Below, piece after piece: positions 1-10,200 of a stretch of 64,000 bases of DNA (position 1 is its first letter; each line of letters opens with the position of its first letter). The notes beneath the pieces are model-generated. The model saw nothing but the letters and a program-made list of their open reading frames with translations, had not been told where the DNA came from and did no database searches. Source of the stretch: Methylobacteriaceae bacterium. Lineage in GTDB: Bacteria > Pseudomonadota > Alphaproteobacteria > Rhizobiales > Beijerinckiaceae. The stretch spans positions 1-64,000 of the forward strand of contig CANEZL010000023.1 of assembly GCA_947444195.1 (NCBI GenBank), written 5' to 3'. The position numbers were made by a program, and so were the translations under genes.

Positions 1-158
1 AAGCCCGACGGCGTCATCGCGATGCCGACCACGGGCTTGCTCAGCAGCTCCGGCGAGATGCCCATGGAGCGCGCGAACGAGCGGCGCAGGAAGCGGGCGA
101 AGTCGCGGTCGCCGTAATTGGTCAGGCCCCGGTCGAGGCCGTGCGGTTCGTCGCTCAT
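1..158 (-). CDS. IlvD/Edd family dehydratase (5' part only; runs off left edge)
   Basis: Minus-strand translation MSDEPHGLDRGLTNYGDRDFARFLRRSFARSMGISPELLSKPVVGIAMTPSG resembles the N-terminus of IlvD/Edd dehydratases. Confidence 0.8.
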   Translation of the reverse strand, partial: MSDEPHGLDRGLTNYGDRDFARFLRRSFARSMGISPELLSKPVVGIAMTPSG

Positions 159-982
159 GGTCGCGTCTCCGGGATCGGCGTGCGGGGGGCCTCCGCCGGG
201 GGGAGACCGTAGCGCACGCGCCAGGCGAGGGAAGCGGGGCCGGCCGTGCTCGGCACGTACTCGCAGCCGATCCAGCCGGCATAGCCGAGATCCCGCAGGC
301 GTCCGAACAGGTGGGCCCAGCCGATCTCGCCGGTCCCCGGCTCGTTGCGGCCGGGCGCGTCGGCGATCTGGACATGGGCGATGATCGGCATGAACTCCGC
401 GAGCCGGCGCGACACGTCGCCCTCGGTGCGCTGGCAATGGTAGATGTCGAACTGCAGCCCGACCCGGTCTGCGCCCACGGCCTCGACATAGGCCGCCGCC
501 TGCCCCTGGCTGCTCAGGAAGTAGCCGGGGATGTCGTGGGGGTTGATCGCCTCGATGGTGAGGCGGATCCCGGCGGCGTGCGCCTGCTCCGCCGCCCAGG
601 CGAGGCGGACCGCGTAGAGGGCCGCCGCCCGCTCGGGCGCGACCGCCGCCGGCCGGATCCCGGCCATCAGGTGGATCAGGCCGCAGCCGAGGGCGTCGGC
701 GTAGTCGAGGGCCCGGTGCACGCTGTCGCGGAAGGCGGCCTCCCGGCCGGGCAGGCAGGCGAGGCCGCGCTCGCCCGCCGCCCAGTCGCCCGCCGCGGAA
801 TTGATCAGCACGGCCCGGAGGCCGGCATCATTGAGGCGCGCGCGCAGGGCGGCGGCCGGCGCCTCGTAGGGCCGCACTATCTCGACGCCCAAGAAGCCCG
901 CCCGCGCGGCGGCGTCGAACCGGTCGAGGAGCGGGCGCTCCGTGAACAGGTACGACAGGTTGGCACAGAGGCGCAGGGCCAT
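155..982 (-). CDS. Hydroxypyruvate isomerase-like TIM-barrel protein (Hyi/OtnI family)
   Basis: MALRLCANLSYLFTERPLLDRFDAAARAGFLGVEIVRPYEAP..., AP-endonuclease-2 TIM-barrel pattern; 4-bp overlap with the dehydratase start. Confidence 0.85.
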   Translation of the reverse strand: MALRLCANLSYLFTERPLLDRFDAAARAGFLGVEIVRPYEAPAAALRARLNDAGLRAVLINSAAGDWAAGERGLACLPGREAAFRDSVHRALDYADALGCGLIHLMAGIRPAAVAPERAAALYAVRLAWAAEQAHAAGIRLTIEAINPHDIPGYFLSSQGQAAAYVEAVGADRVGLQFDIYHCQRTEGDVSRRLAEFMPIIAHVQIADAPGRNEPGTGEIGWAHLFGRLRDLGYAGWIGCEYVPSTAGPASLAWRVRYGLPPAEAPRTPIPETRP

Positions 983-984
983 GC

Positions 985-2058
985 TCACAGCCCCCGCTCG
1001 AGCGCGGCGCAGAGGACCTCGGTGAAGGCCCGGGTGCCGAGGGCGCCGCCGAGGTCGCGCGTGCGCGTCGCCGGATCGCGCACCAGGGCGTCGACCGCCC
1101 CGTCGACGGCGCGGGCCGCCCGGCGCAGATCCGCCCGGTCCCGGCGCGCGCCGAGCCAGTCGAGCAGCATCGCCGCCGAGAGCACGAGGGAGCAGGGATT
1201 GGCCTTGTCCTGGCCCTGGATGTCGGGGGCCGAGCCGTGCTGGGCCTGGGCGACGCAGTGGTCGTCGCCCGCGTTGATGGCGCCCGCGAGCCCGAGGCTC
1301 CCGGAGAGCTCGGAGGCGAGGTCCGAGAGGATGTCGCCGAACATGTTGGTGGTGACCACCACGTCGAAGCGGGCGGCGTCGCGCACCAGCATCGCGGTCA
1401 TCGAATCCACGAGCTGATCGTCGGTGGCGATCTCGGGATGCTCCGCCGCCACGCTGCGGCATTCCTTGAGGAACAGCGCGTCCGAGATCTTCAGCACGTT
1501 GACCTTGTGCACGACGGTGACCTTCCGGCGAGGCCGTGTGGCCGCCAGCGCGAAGGCGGCGCGGGCGATGCGCGCCGAGCCCCGCGCCGTCACCTTGCGC
1601 ATGGCGATGGCGACATCCGGCGTCGGCATGAACTCGCCGGTGCCCTGGTGCATGGTCCGGTCGGCGTAGAACCCCTCCGTGTTCTCGCGGACGATGACGA
1701 GGTCGAGGGGCGTGCGCCCGTAATGGGGCAGGCCCTCCCGCGAGCGGCAGGGGCGGATGTTGGCGTAGAGGTCGAGTTCGCGCCGCAGCAGGGCCGAGCC
1801 GTTGATGCCGCCCCGCTCGCGGGCCGGGTAATCGGAATGCGAGACGGGCCCGAGGATGACGCCGTCGGCGGCGCGCGCCCGCTCCAGCACCGATTCGGGA
1901 AAGGTCGACCCGTCGCGGGCGAGCCGGGCGAGGCCGATCTCGTGCTCTTCGAAAGTGAGACCGAGGCCCATCCGGGCGTTCAGCACGTCGAGGACACGCA
2001 GCGTGGCCCCGGCGATCTCGGGGCCGATCCCGTCCCCCGGCAGCACGACGATGTGCAT
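985..2058 (-). CDS. Isocitrate/isopropylmalate (tartrate) dehydrogenase family protein
   Basis: MHIVVLPGDGIGPEIAGATLRVLDVL..., SDNxxGDILSDLASELSGSLGLAGAIN-type signature. Confidence 0.85.
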   Translation of the reverse strand: MHIVVLPGDGIGPEIAGATLRVLDVLNARMGLGLTFEEHEIGLARLARDGSTFPESVLERARAADGVILGPVSHSDYPARERGGINGSALLRRELDLYANIRPCRSREGLPHYGRTPLDLVIVRENTEGFYADRTMHQGTGEFMPTPDVAIAMRKVTARGSARIARAAFALAATRPRRKVTVVHKVNVLKISDALFLKECRSVAAEHPEIATDDQLVDSMTAMLVRDAARFDVVVTTNMFGDILSDLASELSGSLGLAGAINAGDDHCVAQAQHGSAPDIQGQDKANPCSLVLSAAMLLDWLGARRDRADLRRAARAVDGAVDALVRDPATRTRDLGGALGTRAFTEVLCAALERGL

Positions 2059-2356
2059 GGTGTCTCCCCCGGTATCGGGACGTTGCCCGGCCCGATCCCT
2101 TCCCCTCGCCGGCGGCGTCATGCAAGCCCTTCCCCGTCGGTCCGCGGGAGGCGGGCGCGCGGCCGTTCCGCGCGCCGGACGCCCTGGGAGGCCTCAAGTC
2201 CCGCGTTGACGCGGGGGCGCCCCCTGGCTATAGAGCCCGCTCTGCCGGGACGCGTTCTTCGCGGCCCTGCCTCGCTATTGCCCTGAACCTGCACGCGTTG
2301 ACCGACCCCCGGCTTCTGCCGGCCCGTCGGTATCGCCCGACGAGACGAGGATGCCC

Positions 2357-2638
2357 ATGGCCAACACCGCGTCGGCCAAGAAGATGACCCGCAGGATCGC
2401 CAAGCGCACGGCGATCAACCGCTCCCGCCGCTCCCGCATGCGGACCTTCCTCCGCAAGGTCGAGGAGGCGATCGCCGGCGGCGACGCCTCCCAGGCTGCG
2501 GACGCGCTCCGCGCCGCCCAGCCCGAGATCATGCGCGCCGCGCAGAAGGGCATCGTTCACAAGAACAACGCCTCGCGCAAGGTCTCGCGGCTCGCCGCCC
2601 GCGTGAAGGCGCTGGCCGCCCCGGCTGCCGCCGCCTGA
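2357..2638 (+). CDS. rpsT: 30S ribosomal protein S20
   Basis: [39 protein letters not shown]..., directly upstream of dnaA as in other Rhizobiales. Confidence 0.97.
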   Translation: MANTASAKKMTRRIAKRTAINRSRRSRMRTFLRKVEEAIAGGDASQAADALRAAQPEIMRAAQKGIVHKNNASRKVSRLAARVKALAAPAAAA

Positions 2639-2681
2639 GGCGCGGCCCCCGGCTCCCGGCAAGGGGGCCGACAGCGATGCG

Positions 2682-2708
2682 AGCCCGGCTCCCCGAGCCG
2701 GGCTTTTT
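2682..2708 (+). terminator. Rho-independent terminator after rpsT
   Basis: agcccggct-ccccg-agccgggct followed by a T run. Confidence 0.85.
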
Positions 2709-3160
2709 TCATGCCCGCGTTCCGGCCCGGAGCGGGAATCACCGGCCGCGGGCGATGTCCGCGATGGCGCGCGACACCGTCAGCGATCGTTAACCCTGTC
2801 GGCGAAAGCCCGCCCGCGGGATCAAGCCCTTGTCCATCCCCGGCGCGCCGCGGCGGGGCCGGCGGCAGCGCGGCAGATCCGGACGCCGCGTTGGAATCGC
2901 ATGACGAAACAACGTCGTAGCGCGGCCCCGCAGGGCACAGGGCAAGCTCAGCGCGGGCCGTCCCGCGGTTTCCCCGCAAGTCCCACTGTTAAATCTACCG
3001 TAGGTCTTTGTTGATAGCGTCAGATGGTCGGCCAATGCCGGCGGCGGGGATCTTGACTCTGCCCACTATCTGCGCCCTGCCCGTATTCGCGGGGCTCTTG
3101 TAGCGTAGTTGTGCGTACGCTCCGCGGCGGTTCTCCGCTCCCGGAGCGAGGAGAGCATTG

Positions 3161-4651
3161 ATGCAAGTCGACGGGAATCTTGCGGGCGACGACGGCAACG
3201 GCCGGAACGGCGGGAACGGCTCCGAGATCCCGGCCGCCTGGGCGCGGGTGAAGCGCCGGCTGCGGGCCGAGCTCGGCGAGGACGTGTTCGCGAGCTGGTT
3301 CGCCCGCCTCGAACTGGAGAACATCGTCGACGGCACCGCCCGCCTCACCGTGCCGACCCGCTTCCTCAAGAGCTGGATCGAGTCGCACTATCTCGACCGG
3401 GTGCTGACCACCTTCCGCGCCGAGATCGCCGAGGTCGGCCGCATCGAGGTGGGCGTGCGCGGCACCGGCGCCCCCGCCCGGCCCGCGGCCCCCGGCCTCG
3501 TGAAGTCCGGCCCCGCGGCGAGCCCCCTCGCCCGCCTGCAGGCCGCCCCGCCCCCCGTCCCGGTGGCGACCGCCACGGCGGCGGCCGAGCCGCGCGCCGA
3601 GGCGGGCGACCTCAGCGGCACGCCGCTCGATGGGCGCCTCACCTTCGCGAACTTCGTGGTCGGCCGCTCGAACGCGCTGGCCCATGCGGCGGCCGAGCGC
3701 GTGGCCCGGCACGAGGGCGAGGGCGCCCTCTACAACCCGCTCTACCTCCATGCGGGGGTGGGGCTCGGCAAGACCCACCTCCTGCACGGCATCGGCCACG
3801 CCGCCCGCGAGGCCGGGCGCCGGGTGATCTACCTCACCGCCGACCGCTTCATGTACGGCTTCGTCAACGCCCTGAAGACGCAGAACGCGCTGGCCTACAA
3901 GGAGCGCCTGCGCGGCATCGACCTGCTCATCCTCGACGACGTGCAGTTCATCCAGGGCAAGTCGATCCAGGCCGAGTTCGGCCACACCATCAACGCCCTG
4001 ATCGATGCCGGCCGCCAGGTCATCGTCGCCTCCGACCGTCCCCCGGCCGACCTCGAAGCCCTGGACGAGCGCGTGCGCTCGCGGCTCGCGGGCGGCCTCG
4101 TGGTCGAGATCGGCGGCCTCGACGAGCCCCTGCGCGTCTCGATCCTCACCGCCAGGCTCCAGGCCGTGCGCGCCGCCCACCCCACCTTCGAGGTCTCGCC
4201 CACCGTGGCGAGCTACGTCGCCCGCGCCATCACCGCCAACGGCCGCGACCTCGAAGGGGCGGTGAACCGGCTGCTGGCCCATGCCACGCTCACCGGCACC
4301 GCAGTGACCATGGAGACCGCCGAGAGCGCGATCCGCGACCTCGTGAAGAACCGCGAGCCGAAGCGGATCAAGATCGAGGACATCCAGAAGCTCGTCGCCT
4401 CCCGCTACAACGTCTCGCGCTCCGACATCCTCTCCGAGCGCCGCACGGCGGCCGTGGTGAAGCCGCGCCAGATCGCCATGTACCTCTCCAAGGTGCTGAC
4501 CCTGCGCTCGCTCCCCGAGATCGGCCGCCGCTTCGGCGGGCGCGACCACACCACCGTGCTCCACGCCGTGCGCAAGATCGAGAAGCAGATCGGCGAGGAC
4601 GCGGTGCTCGGCGACGAGGTCGAGCTCCTGAAGCGCATGCTGCAGGACTGA
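3161..4651 (+). CDS. dnaA: Chromosomal replication initiator protein DnaA
   Basis: Walker [15 protein letters not shown], Walker [15 protein letters not shown]-terminal [16 protein letters not shown]. Confidence 0.97.
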   Translation: MQVDGNLAGDDGNGRNGGNGSEIPAAWARVKRRLRAELGEDVFASWFARLELENIVDGTARLTVPTRFLKSWIESHYLDRVLTTFRAEIAEVGRIEVGVRGTGAPARPAAPGLVKSGPAASPLARLQAAPPPVPVATATAAAEPRAEAGDLSGTPLDGRLTFANFVVGRSNALAHAAAERVARHEGEGALYNPLYLHAGVGLGKTHLLHGIGHAAREAGRRVIYLTADRFMYGFVNALKTQNALAYKERLRGIDLLILDDVQFIQGKSIQAEFGHTINALIDAGRQVIVASDRPPADLEALDERVRSRLAGGLVVEIGGLDEPLRVSILTARLQAVRAAHPTFEVSPTVASYVARAITANGRDLEGAVNRLLAHATLTGTAVTMETAESAIRDLVKNREPKRIKIEDIQKLVASRYNVSRSDILSERRTAAVVKPRQIAMYLSKVLTLRSLPEIGRRFGGRDHTTVLHAVRKIEKQIGEDAVLGDEVELLKRMLQD

Positions 4652-4730
4652 GACCGGGGCCGATCGCTTCGGCGGCCCGAGGAACGCCCCTCCCCATGGC
4701 AGGAGGGTGATCGACGGCTTTCGAACGAGG

Positions 4731-4768
4731 GCCGCGCCCCCTCTCCCGTGCGGGAGAGGGGGCGCGGC
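4731..4768. repeat. Perfect 18-bp inverted repeat with 2-nt centre
   Basis: gccgcgccccctctcccg-tg-cgggagagggggcgcggc. Confidence 0.85.
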
Positions 4769-5099
4769 ACGGCTCTCGCTCCAGCCGAGCCCGGCGCCGC
4801 TTCCTCGAGAGGGCCCGCACCGCCGGGACAGCCTGCCCCCGGGGAACGCGGCGGTTCTGCAACAGCCTGCATCCCGCGTCGATTTCCCCTGCGGAAAGGC
4901 CGGGACGACCCTTGCCGGACGGGGCCGCGCTCCGTATATCCGGTGTGCCCAATTTCGCACGTGCCTGTGGCCGCGTGTCGGTTGGTGGGCATCCGGTCAA
5001 CTGCCGGACAGCCGCCAGGGGTCTTAAAGGATCGATGGTCGCAAGGGGTGGATCCCTACGGCCGGCATCCGGGTGGCGACACCAGACCCCAACAACAAC

Positions 5100-5255
5100 C
5101 GGCAGCCGGAGGCGAAACCGGCGAACCCCGCTCTCCACGGGGGACGCAGCTTAAAGCAACGACGAACGGGCTTTTTTGGTCTCGCCGGTCCTCCAAAGGC
5201 CGGCACCGAAGAGGCTTGTTTCTCCTTGCCCGGCGTGCGGTTGGGGATTCTCCCT
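5100..5255 (+). ncRNA. Candidate speF-type leader RNA upstream of ornithine decarboxylase
   Basis: Long untranslated leader with structured element gggcttttttggtctcgccggtcctccaaaggccggcaccgaagaggc upstream of an ODC gene; alphaproteobacterial speF leader is a known Rfam family; no covariance search run. Confidence 0.45.
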
Positions 5256-5434
5256 TGACCAATCCACGGCAGCTTCCGGGTGCTCTGCGCCCGCGTCCCT
5301 CCGCGCGTCTCCAACGCGTGCGGACGACGCGCCGCACCGCCCCCTGACGCCGACGGCCCGTACGCGGGACCGTCAGATCGCGACATCCGCGTGCCCGTGC
5401 TCCGGGCGCCGCCGATTTCTGCTGGGGATTCGTC

Positions 5435-6601
5435 ATGACCGACCGTATCCGCGACTTCCTGCGCGTGCGCCGCGACCTCGGCCAGGACGAGGGTCCGGTG
5501 ATGGTCCTCGATCTCGACGTGGTGCGCGAGAACTACACCGCGTTCAGCCGCGCCCTGCCGGACACCCGCGTCTTCTACGCCGTCAAGGCGAACCCGGCCC
5601 CCGAGGTGCTGCGCCTGCTCGCCGAGATGGGCTCCTGCTTCGACACGGCCTCGGTCGCCGAGATCGAGATGGCGCTCGCCGCGGGCGCCACCCCCGAGCG
5701 CGTCTCCTACGGCAACACCATCAAGAAGGAGCGCGACGTGGTGCGCGCGCTCCGCCTCGGCATCCGGCTCTTCGCCGTCGATTGCGAGGCGGAGGCCGAC
5801 AAGATCGCCCGCGCGGCCGCGCAGGCCGAGGTCGACAGCGCCGAGGTGCAGGTGTTCTGCCGCATCCTCTGCGACGGCGCGGGCGCCGACTGGCCGCTCT
5901 CGCGCAAGTTCGGCTGCGTGCCCGAGATGGCCGTGGACGTGCTGGAGCACGCCCACCGCGCGGGGCTCCAGGCCTACGGCGTCTCCTTCCACGTGGGCTC
6001 GCAGCAGGCCAACACCGAGGCCTGGGACGGGGCGCTCGCCTCCGCCGCGATGATCTTCCGGGAATGCGCCGTCCGCGGCATCGGCCTGTCGATGGTCAAT
6101 CTCGGCGGCGGCTTCCCGACCCAGTACCTCAAGGCGGTGCCCGGGGTGGAGAGCTACGGCGACGCGATCTTCCGCGCGCTCACCAAGCATTTCGGCAACC
6201 GCATCCCGGAGACGATCATCGAGCCGGGCCGCGGCATGGTCGGCAATGCCGGGATGATCGAGGCCGAGGTCGTCCTGGTGTCGCGCAAGTCCGCGGATGC
6301 GGACGAGGTGCGCTGGGTCTATCTCGACATCGGCAAGTTCGGCGGGCTCGCCGAGACCATGGACGAGTCGATCCGCTACGCGATCCGCACCGACCACGAC
6401 GCCGACCGGATGGCCCCCTGCGTGATCGCCGGCCCGACCTGCGATTCGGTGGACGTGCTCTACGAGAAGCAGCACTACCCGCTGCCGGTCTCCCTCTCGA
6501 TCGGCGACAAGGTGCTGATCGAGGGCGCGGGCGCCTACACCACGACCTACGCGGCGGTGGCCTTCAACGGCTTCCCGCCCCTGCGCCAGATCGTGATCTG
6601 A
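5435..6601 (+). CDS. Fold type III PLP-dependent ornithine/lysine decarboxylase
   Basis: VFYAVKANPAPEVLRLLAEMGSCFDTASVAEIE, VSFHVGSQ, EPGRGMVGNAG, GPTCDSVDVL motifs. Confidence 0.93.
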   Translation: MTDRIRDFLRVRRDLGQDEGPVMVLDLDVVRENYTAFSRALPDTRVFYAVKANPAPEVLRLLAEMGSCFDTASVAEIEMALAAGATPERVSYGNTIKKERDVVRALRLGIRLFAVDCEAEADKIARAAAQAEVDSAEVQVFCRILCDGAGADWPLSRKFGCVPEMAVDVLEHAHRAGLQAYGVSFHVGSQQANTEAWDGALASAAMIFRECAVRGIGLSMVNLGGGFPTQYLKAVPGVESYGDAIFRALTKHFGNRIPETIIEPGRGMVGNAGMIEAEVVLVSRKSADADEVRWVYLDIGKFGGLAETMDESIRYAIRTDHDADRMAPCVIAGPTCDSVDVLYEKQHYPLPVSLSIGDKVLIEGAGAYTTTYAAVAFNGFPPLRQIVI

Positions 6602-6721
6602 TCCCTCAGATCGTGATCTGACGGCTCGACGAGCCCACCGTGCAGTGTCGCCGGGCCCCGCGGCCCGGCCCGTTCCGTCTCCGCTCCCCGGTCGGGGAGA
6701 TCCGGGGGGTCCGTGTCCGCC

Positions 6722-7270
6722 ATGATCGAGATCCGTTCCGAGAACGTCCACGATGTCGGCGCCCGCGAGGGTCTCCTCGACGCCAGCTTCGGGCCGAACC
6801 GCTTCGCCAAGAGTTCCGAGCGCCTGCGCGAGGGCCGCCGTCCCGCCCGCGGCCTCGCCTTCTCGGCGATCCGGGCCGGCCGCCTCGTCGGCACCCTGCG
6901 GCTCTGGGACATCGAGGCCGGCGGGCGCCCCGCCCTTCTCCTCGGCCCCCTCGCCGTCGATCCGGCGATCCGGCGCCAGGGTCTCGGCAGCGTGATGATG
7001 CAGGCGGCCCTGGGCCGGGCCGAAGCCCTCGGCCACGGCGCCGTGCTGCTCGTGGGCGACGCCCCCTACTACGCCCGCTTCGGCTTCGACGGGGCGCCGG
7101 CCCGGGACCTCGCCATGCCCGGCCCCTTCGAGCGGGCGCGCTTCCTGGGCCTCGAACTGCGTCCCGGCGCGCTCACCGGCGCCCAGGGCATCCTGCGGCC
7201 CACCGGCGCCCCGGCCCCGGCGGAGGCCGCGGCCCTCCCCGCGGCGGCGCTGCGACGACGCGCGGCCTGA
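6722..7270 (+). CDS. GNAT family N-acetyltransferase
   Basis: LGPLAVDPAIRRQGLGSVMMQAAL ... YYARFGFD; downstream of ODC, same strand. Confidence 0.85.
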   Translation: MIEIRSENVHDVGAREGLLDASFGPNRFAKSSERLREGRRPARGLAFSAIRAGRLVGTLRLWDIEAGGRPALLLGPLAVDPAIRRQGLGSVMMQAALGRAEALGHGAVLLVGDAPYYARFGFDGAPARDLAMPGPFERARFLGLELRPGALTGAQGILRPTGAPAPAEAAALPAAALRRRAA

Positions 7271-7288
7271 GGGCTGACAGCCCCCCGG

Positions 7289-10200
7289 TCAGGCCGGCGG
7301 GGCGGGGCGGAACAGGCCGGCGAGGTCGGGGTGGGTGCCCGCCGCCATCCAGGCGCCGCCCTGCGGATGGATCCGCGTCTGCGGATCGATCGCGCCGGCG
7401 CGGGCCATGGCGGCGAGTTCCGCGAGGGGAAAGGGGCCCTCCACCGCGTCGCGGAACAGGAAGAACAGGTCCTGCGGCGGGGGCGGCGCGGCCGGGGCCT
7501 CGGGGGCCGTGGCGAGGCGCAGGAGCGCGGCGGTCTCGAAGCGCTCCGGGTCGACCGCCCGCTTGTCGAGGGCGCGCAGGGGGGCCGGGTCGGCGGGATC
7601 GCGGTTCGCCTCCCAGGGGTCCACGTCGCCGAGGCTGTCGGGGATCGGCAGCGTGAACCGCTCGATGCCGGCGAGGAGGCGCGCGTGGAGGGCGTCCGGG
7701 TCGCCGGGCAGGCCGCCGGCCTCCCGCGCCGCCCGGAGCCAGCCCTCGGCGAGCGCGGCGGCGACCCCGTGGGCGATCCCGCCGAGGCGGGCCTCGGCGT
7801 CGTAGTTCACGGTCTCGCGGCGGGGCGCGTAGGCGCGCCGGGCGGTCCAGGCGAAGAGGGCGGCGAGGGCCAGCCCCTGGATCGGCGAGAGGGCGGCCTC
7901 GGCGCGGGCCACCGCCGCCTCCAGGGCCGCGCGCTGGGACGGCTCGAACAGGCGGCGGCGGATCGTGCGCTCGGCGCCGATGCTGCGCCGGTCCCCCGGC
8001 TCGAAGGCGAAGCGGTAGACGCCGCTCGCGGGGTCGCGCTGGAACAGGCCGAGGCAGACGCCGCGCAGGAACAGGGCGAGCGCCGCGCGCAGGGCGTCCG
8101 TCTCCGCCGCGCTCGGCGCCACGGGATCGGGGAAGCGCAGATAGTCCTTGTGGTTGTGCAGCGGGATCGCGTCGATGCGCTCCAGTTCCTGCGCGTAGGC
8201 GCCGCGCCAGTCGCGGCGCAGGGGCCCCAGCGCGTCGAGGGGCAGGCCGGAGACCTCGCAGTAGCAGACGATGCGCCCCGGCAATCCCGATTCCACGAAG
8301 CCGATCTCGCCCGCGCCCAGGACCGGCGGCAGGGCCGCGCGCAGGGCCGCGCCGAACTCGGCCTGGAAGGCGCGCGCGCCCTGCACGGCGACGAGGGTCT
8401 TGAACTGGTCGGAGCGCGGCTGGAAGGCGTCGAAGCGGGCGTAGATCCAGGGCAGGCTGCGCAGGAGCATGGTCTCGAGGAGGGTGCGCTGCTCCTGGGG
8501 CGGGATCTCGCGCAGGGCATCGAGCACCGCGGGGATGCGCGCCCGTGCCGGCTGGAGCTGGCGCTTGGCCATGGCGCGCACCGCGTCGAGCAGGTCCGCC
8601 CGGCTCTCCTCCGCCCGCAGCAGCCGGAAGATGGCCTGCGAGCCGCCATAGGCCCGGAAGGCCTCCCGCGCCCAGGCGAGGCGCTCGCCCGCCTCCACCC
8701 GGATCTCCGGCAGGTCGCCGGAGGGCAGGACGAGGAAGGTGCCCCCGGAGGGCCGCGCGATGGCGCCCCGGATCTCGGCGATGTCGCCGCGCAGCTCCGC
8801 GCAGAGGCGGTCCACGTCGGCATGGCCCTGGCGCAGCTCGCCGAGGAGCCCGTCGTAGCGGGCCTCGCCGGTCTCCCCGTCGCGCCCGATGCGCCGGCCG
8901 AGCCGGGCGGCGCATCGGGCGAGCAGTTCCGCCGCCTCCCGGGCCGCGACGGCGCGCAGGCGCAGCACCGCGAAGCCGCGCAGGTCCGCCCGCGCCTGGT
9001 CGAGGTAGCGCTCGCCGTCGCGGCGGCGCGAGAAGACGAGGCCGGGCCGGACCTGATCGAGCCGGGCGAGGCTGTCCGAGAAGTGGACGGAGAGCATCTC
9101 GTCGGCGAGCCGCGCGTAGGTGTCGGCGGCCGCGTTGAGCCGCGCCAGCGCGCCGCCGTCGGCCTCGATCACCGCCTTCATCCCCTCGATGAGCAGGATG
9201 GTGTAGTCGAGCCCGCCCCGCTCCTGATCGTCCAGGCGCTGGTAGAGGGCCTCGCGGAGGGAGCCCGGCCCGTCCGCGAGGAGCCGGTTCTCCAGGCGGG
9301 CGCGCGCCTCCTGCACCTCGGCGCCGCGCGGCCCGTAGGTGGTGTCCGAGCCCGTGCGGCCGAGGATGTCGTCGCGGATGCCGTCGGCGAGCTTGCGCAG
9401 GTTCGGCGCCCAGTCGCGCAGGGCGGCGACCTCGAGGCGGATCGCGTCCACCGCCTCCTCGACGGCGAGCGCCGTCGATTCCTGGATCGAGCCGCCGTCG
9501 GCGCGCTGGAGGAGCGCGCCGACGAGGTCGTACTCGGGGATCGCGGCGGGCGCCGGTTCCAGGACGGGCGGGAAGGCCTCGTAGGCGGAGAAGCGCAGGC
9601 TCAGCCGGTCGGCGAGGAAGCGGTCGCGCTCCTCCACGGCGGGGACGTGGCGCTCGCCCTGGCCGCGGGCGAGGCCGAAGAAGGCCTCGACCATGCCGAG
9701 GCCGGTGCGCAGCGTGGTCTCCTCGAAGGCGAGGCTGCCGCGGGTGGCCACCACCGCCTGGCCGAGGCTCGAATAGTTGAGGGAGAACAGGGCGGCGCGG
9801 GCCCCCTCCCCCGGGGGCGCCCATTTGCGCATCTTGTGCTGGGTCTGGTTCACCCCCACCGAGCGCTTGCGCGCGGAGAATTCCGAATTGCCGAAATCCT
9901 CGAACAGCACGTCGGCGATCATGTCGTAGAGGTCGCCCACCGCCGCCGTGCGCTGGTCGGCGAGGTTGTGGGTGTCGAACAGGTAGACCTCGGAATAGGG
10001 CCGCTCCACGGTGCGGGCGGGCGCCGCGTGGTCGCTCCAGCGCGTCACGTAGGGGGGCTCCGGATTGCCCCGCATGACGTATTCGAGCTCGGAGAGGGTG
10101 GCGAAGCCGTTGGCGAAGACGCGGTCGCGGTTGGCCCCGGCATAGCCCGAGGGCAGGACGAGGAAGAGTTCCACCGCATCCGGCCGCTTCGGCGTCTCGA

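Noticed and set aside
2711-3157. Replication origin between rpsT and dnaA
   Set aside because: dnaA adjacency alone is not evidence in alphaproteobacteria; I saw no cluster of TTATCCACA-like DnaA boxes or an AT-rich unwinding region.
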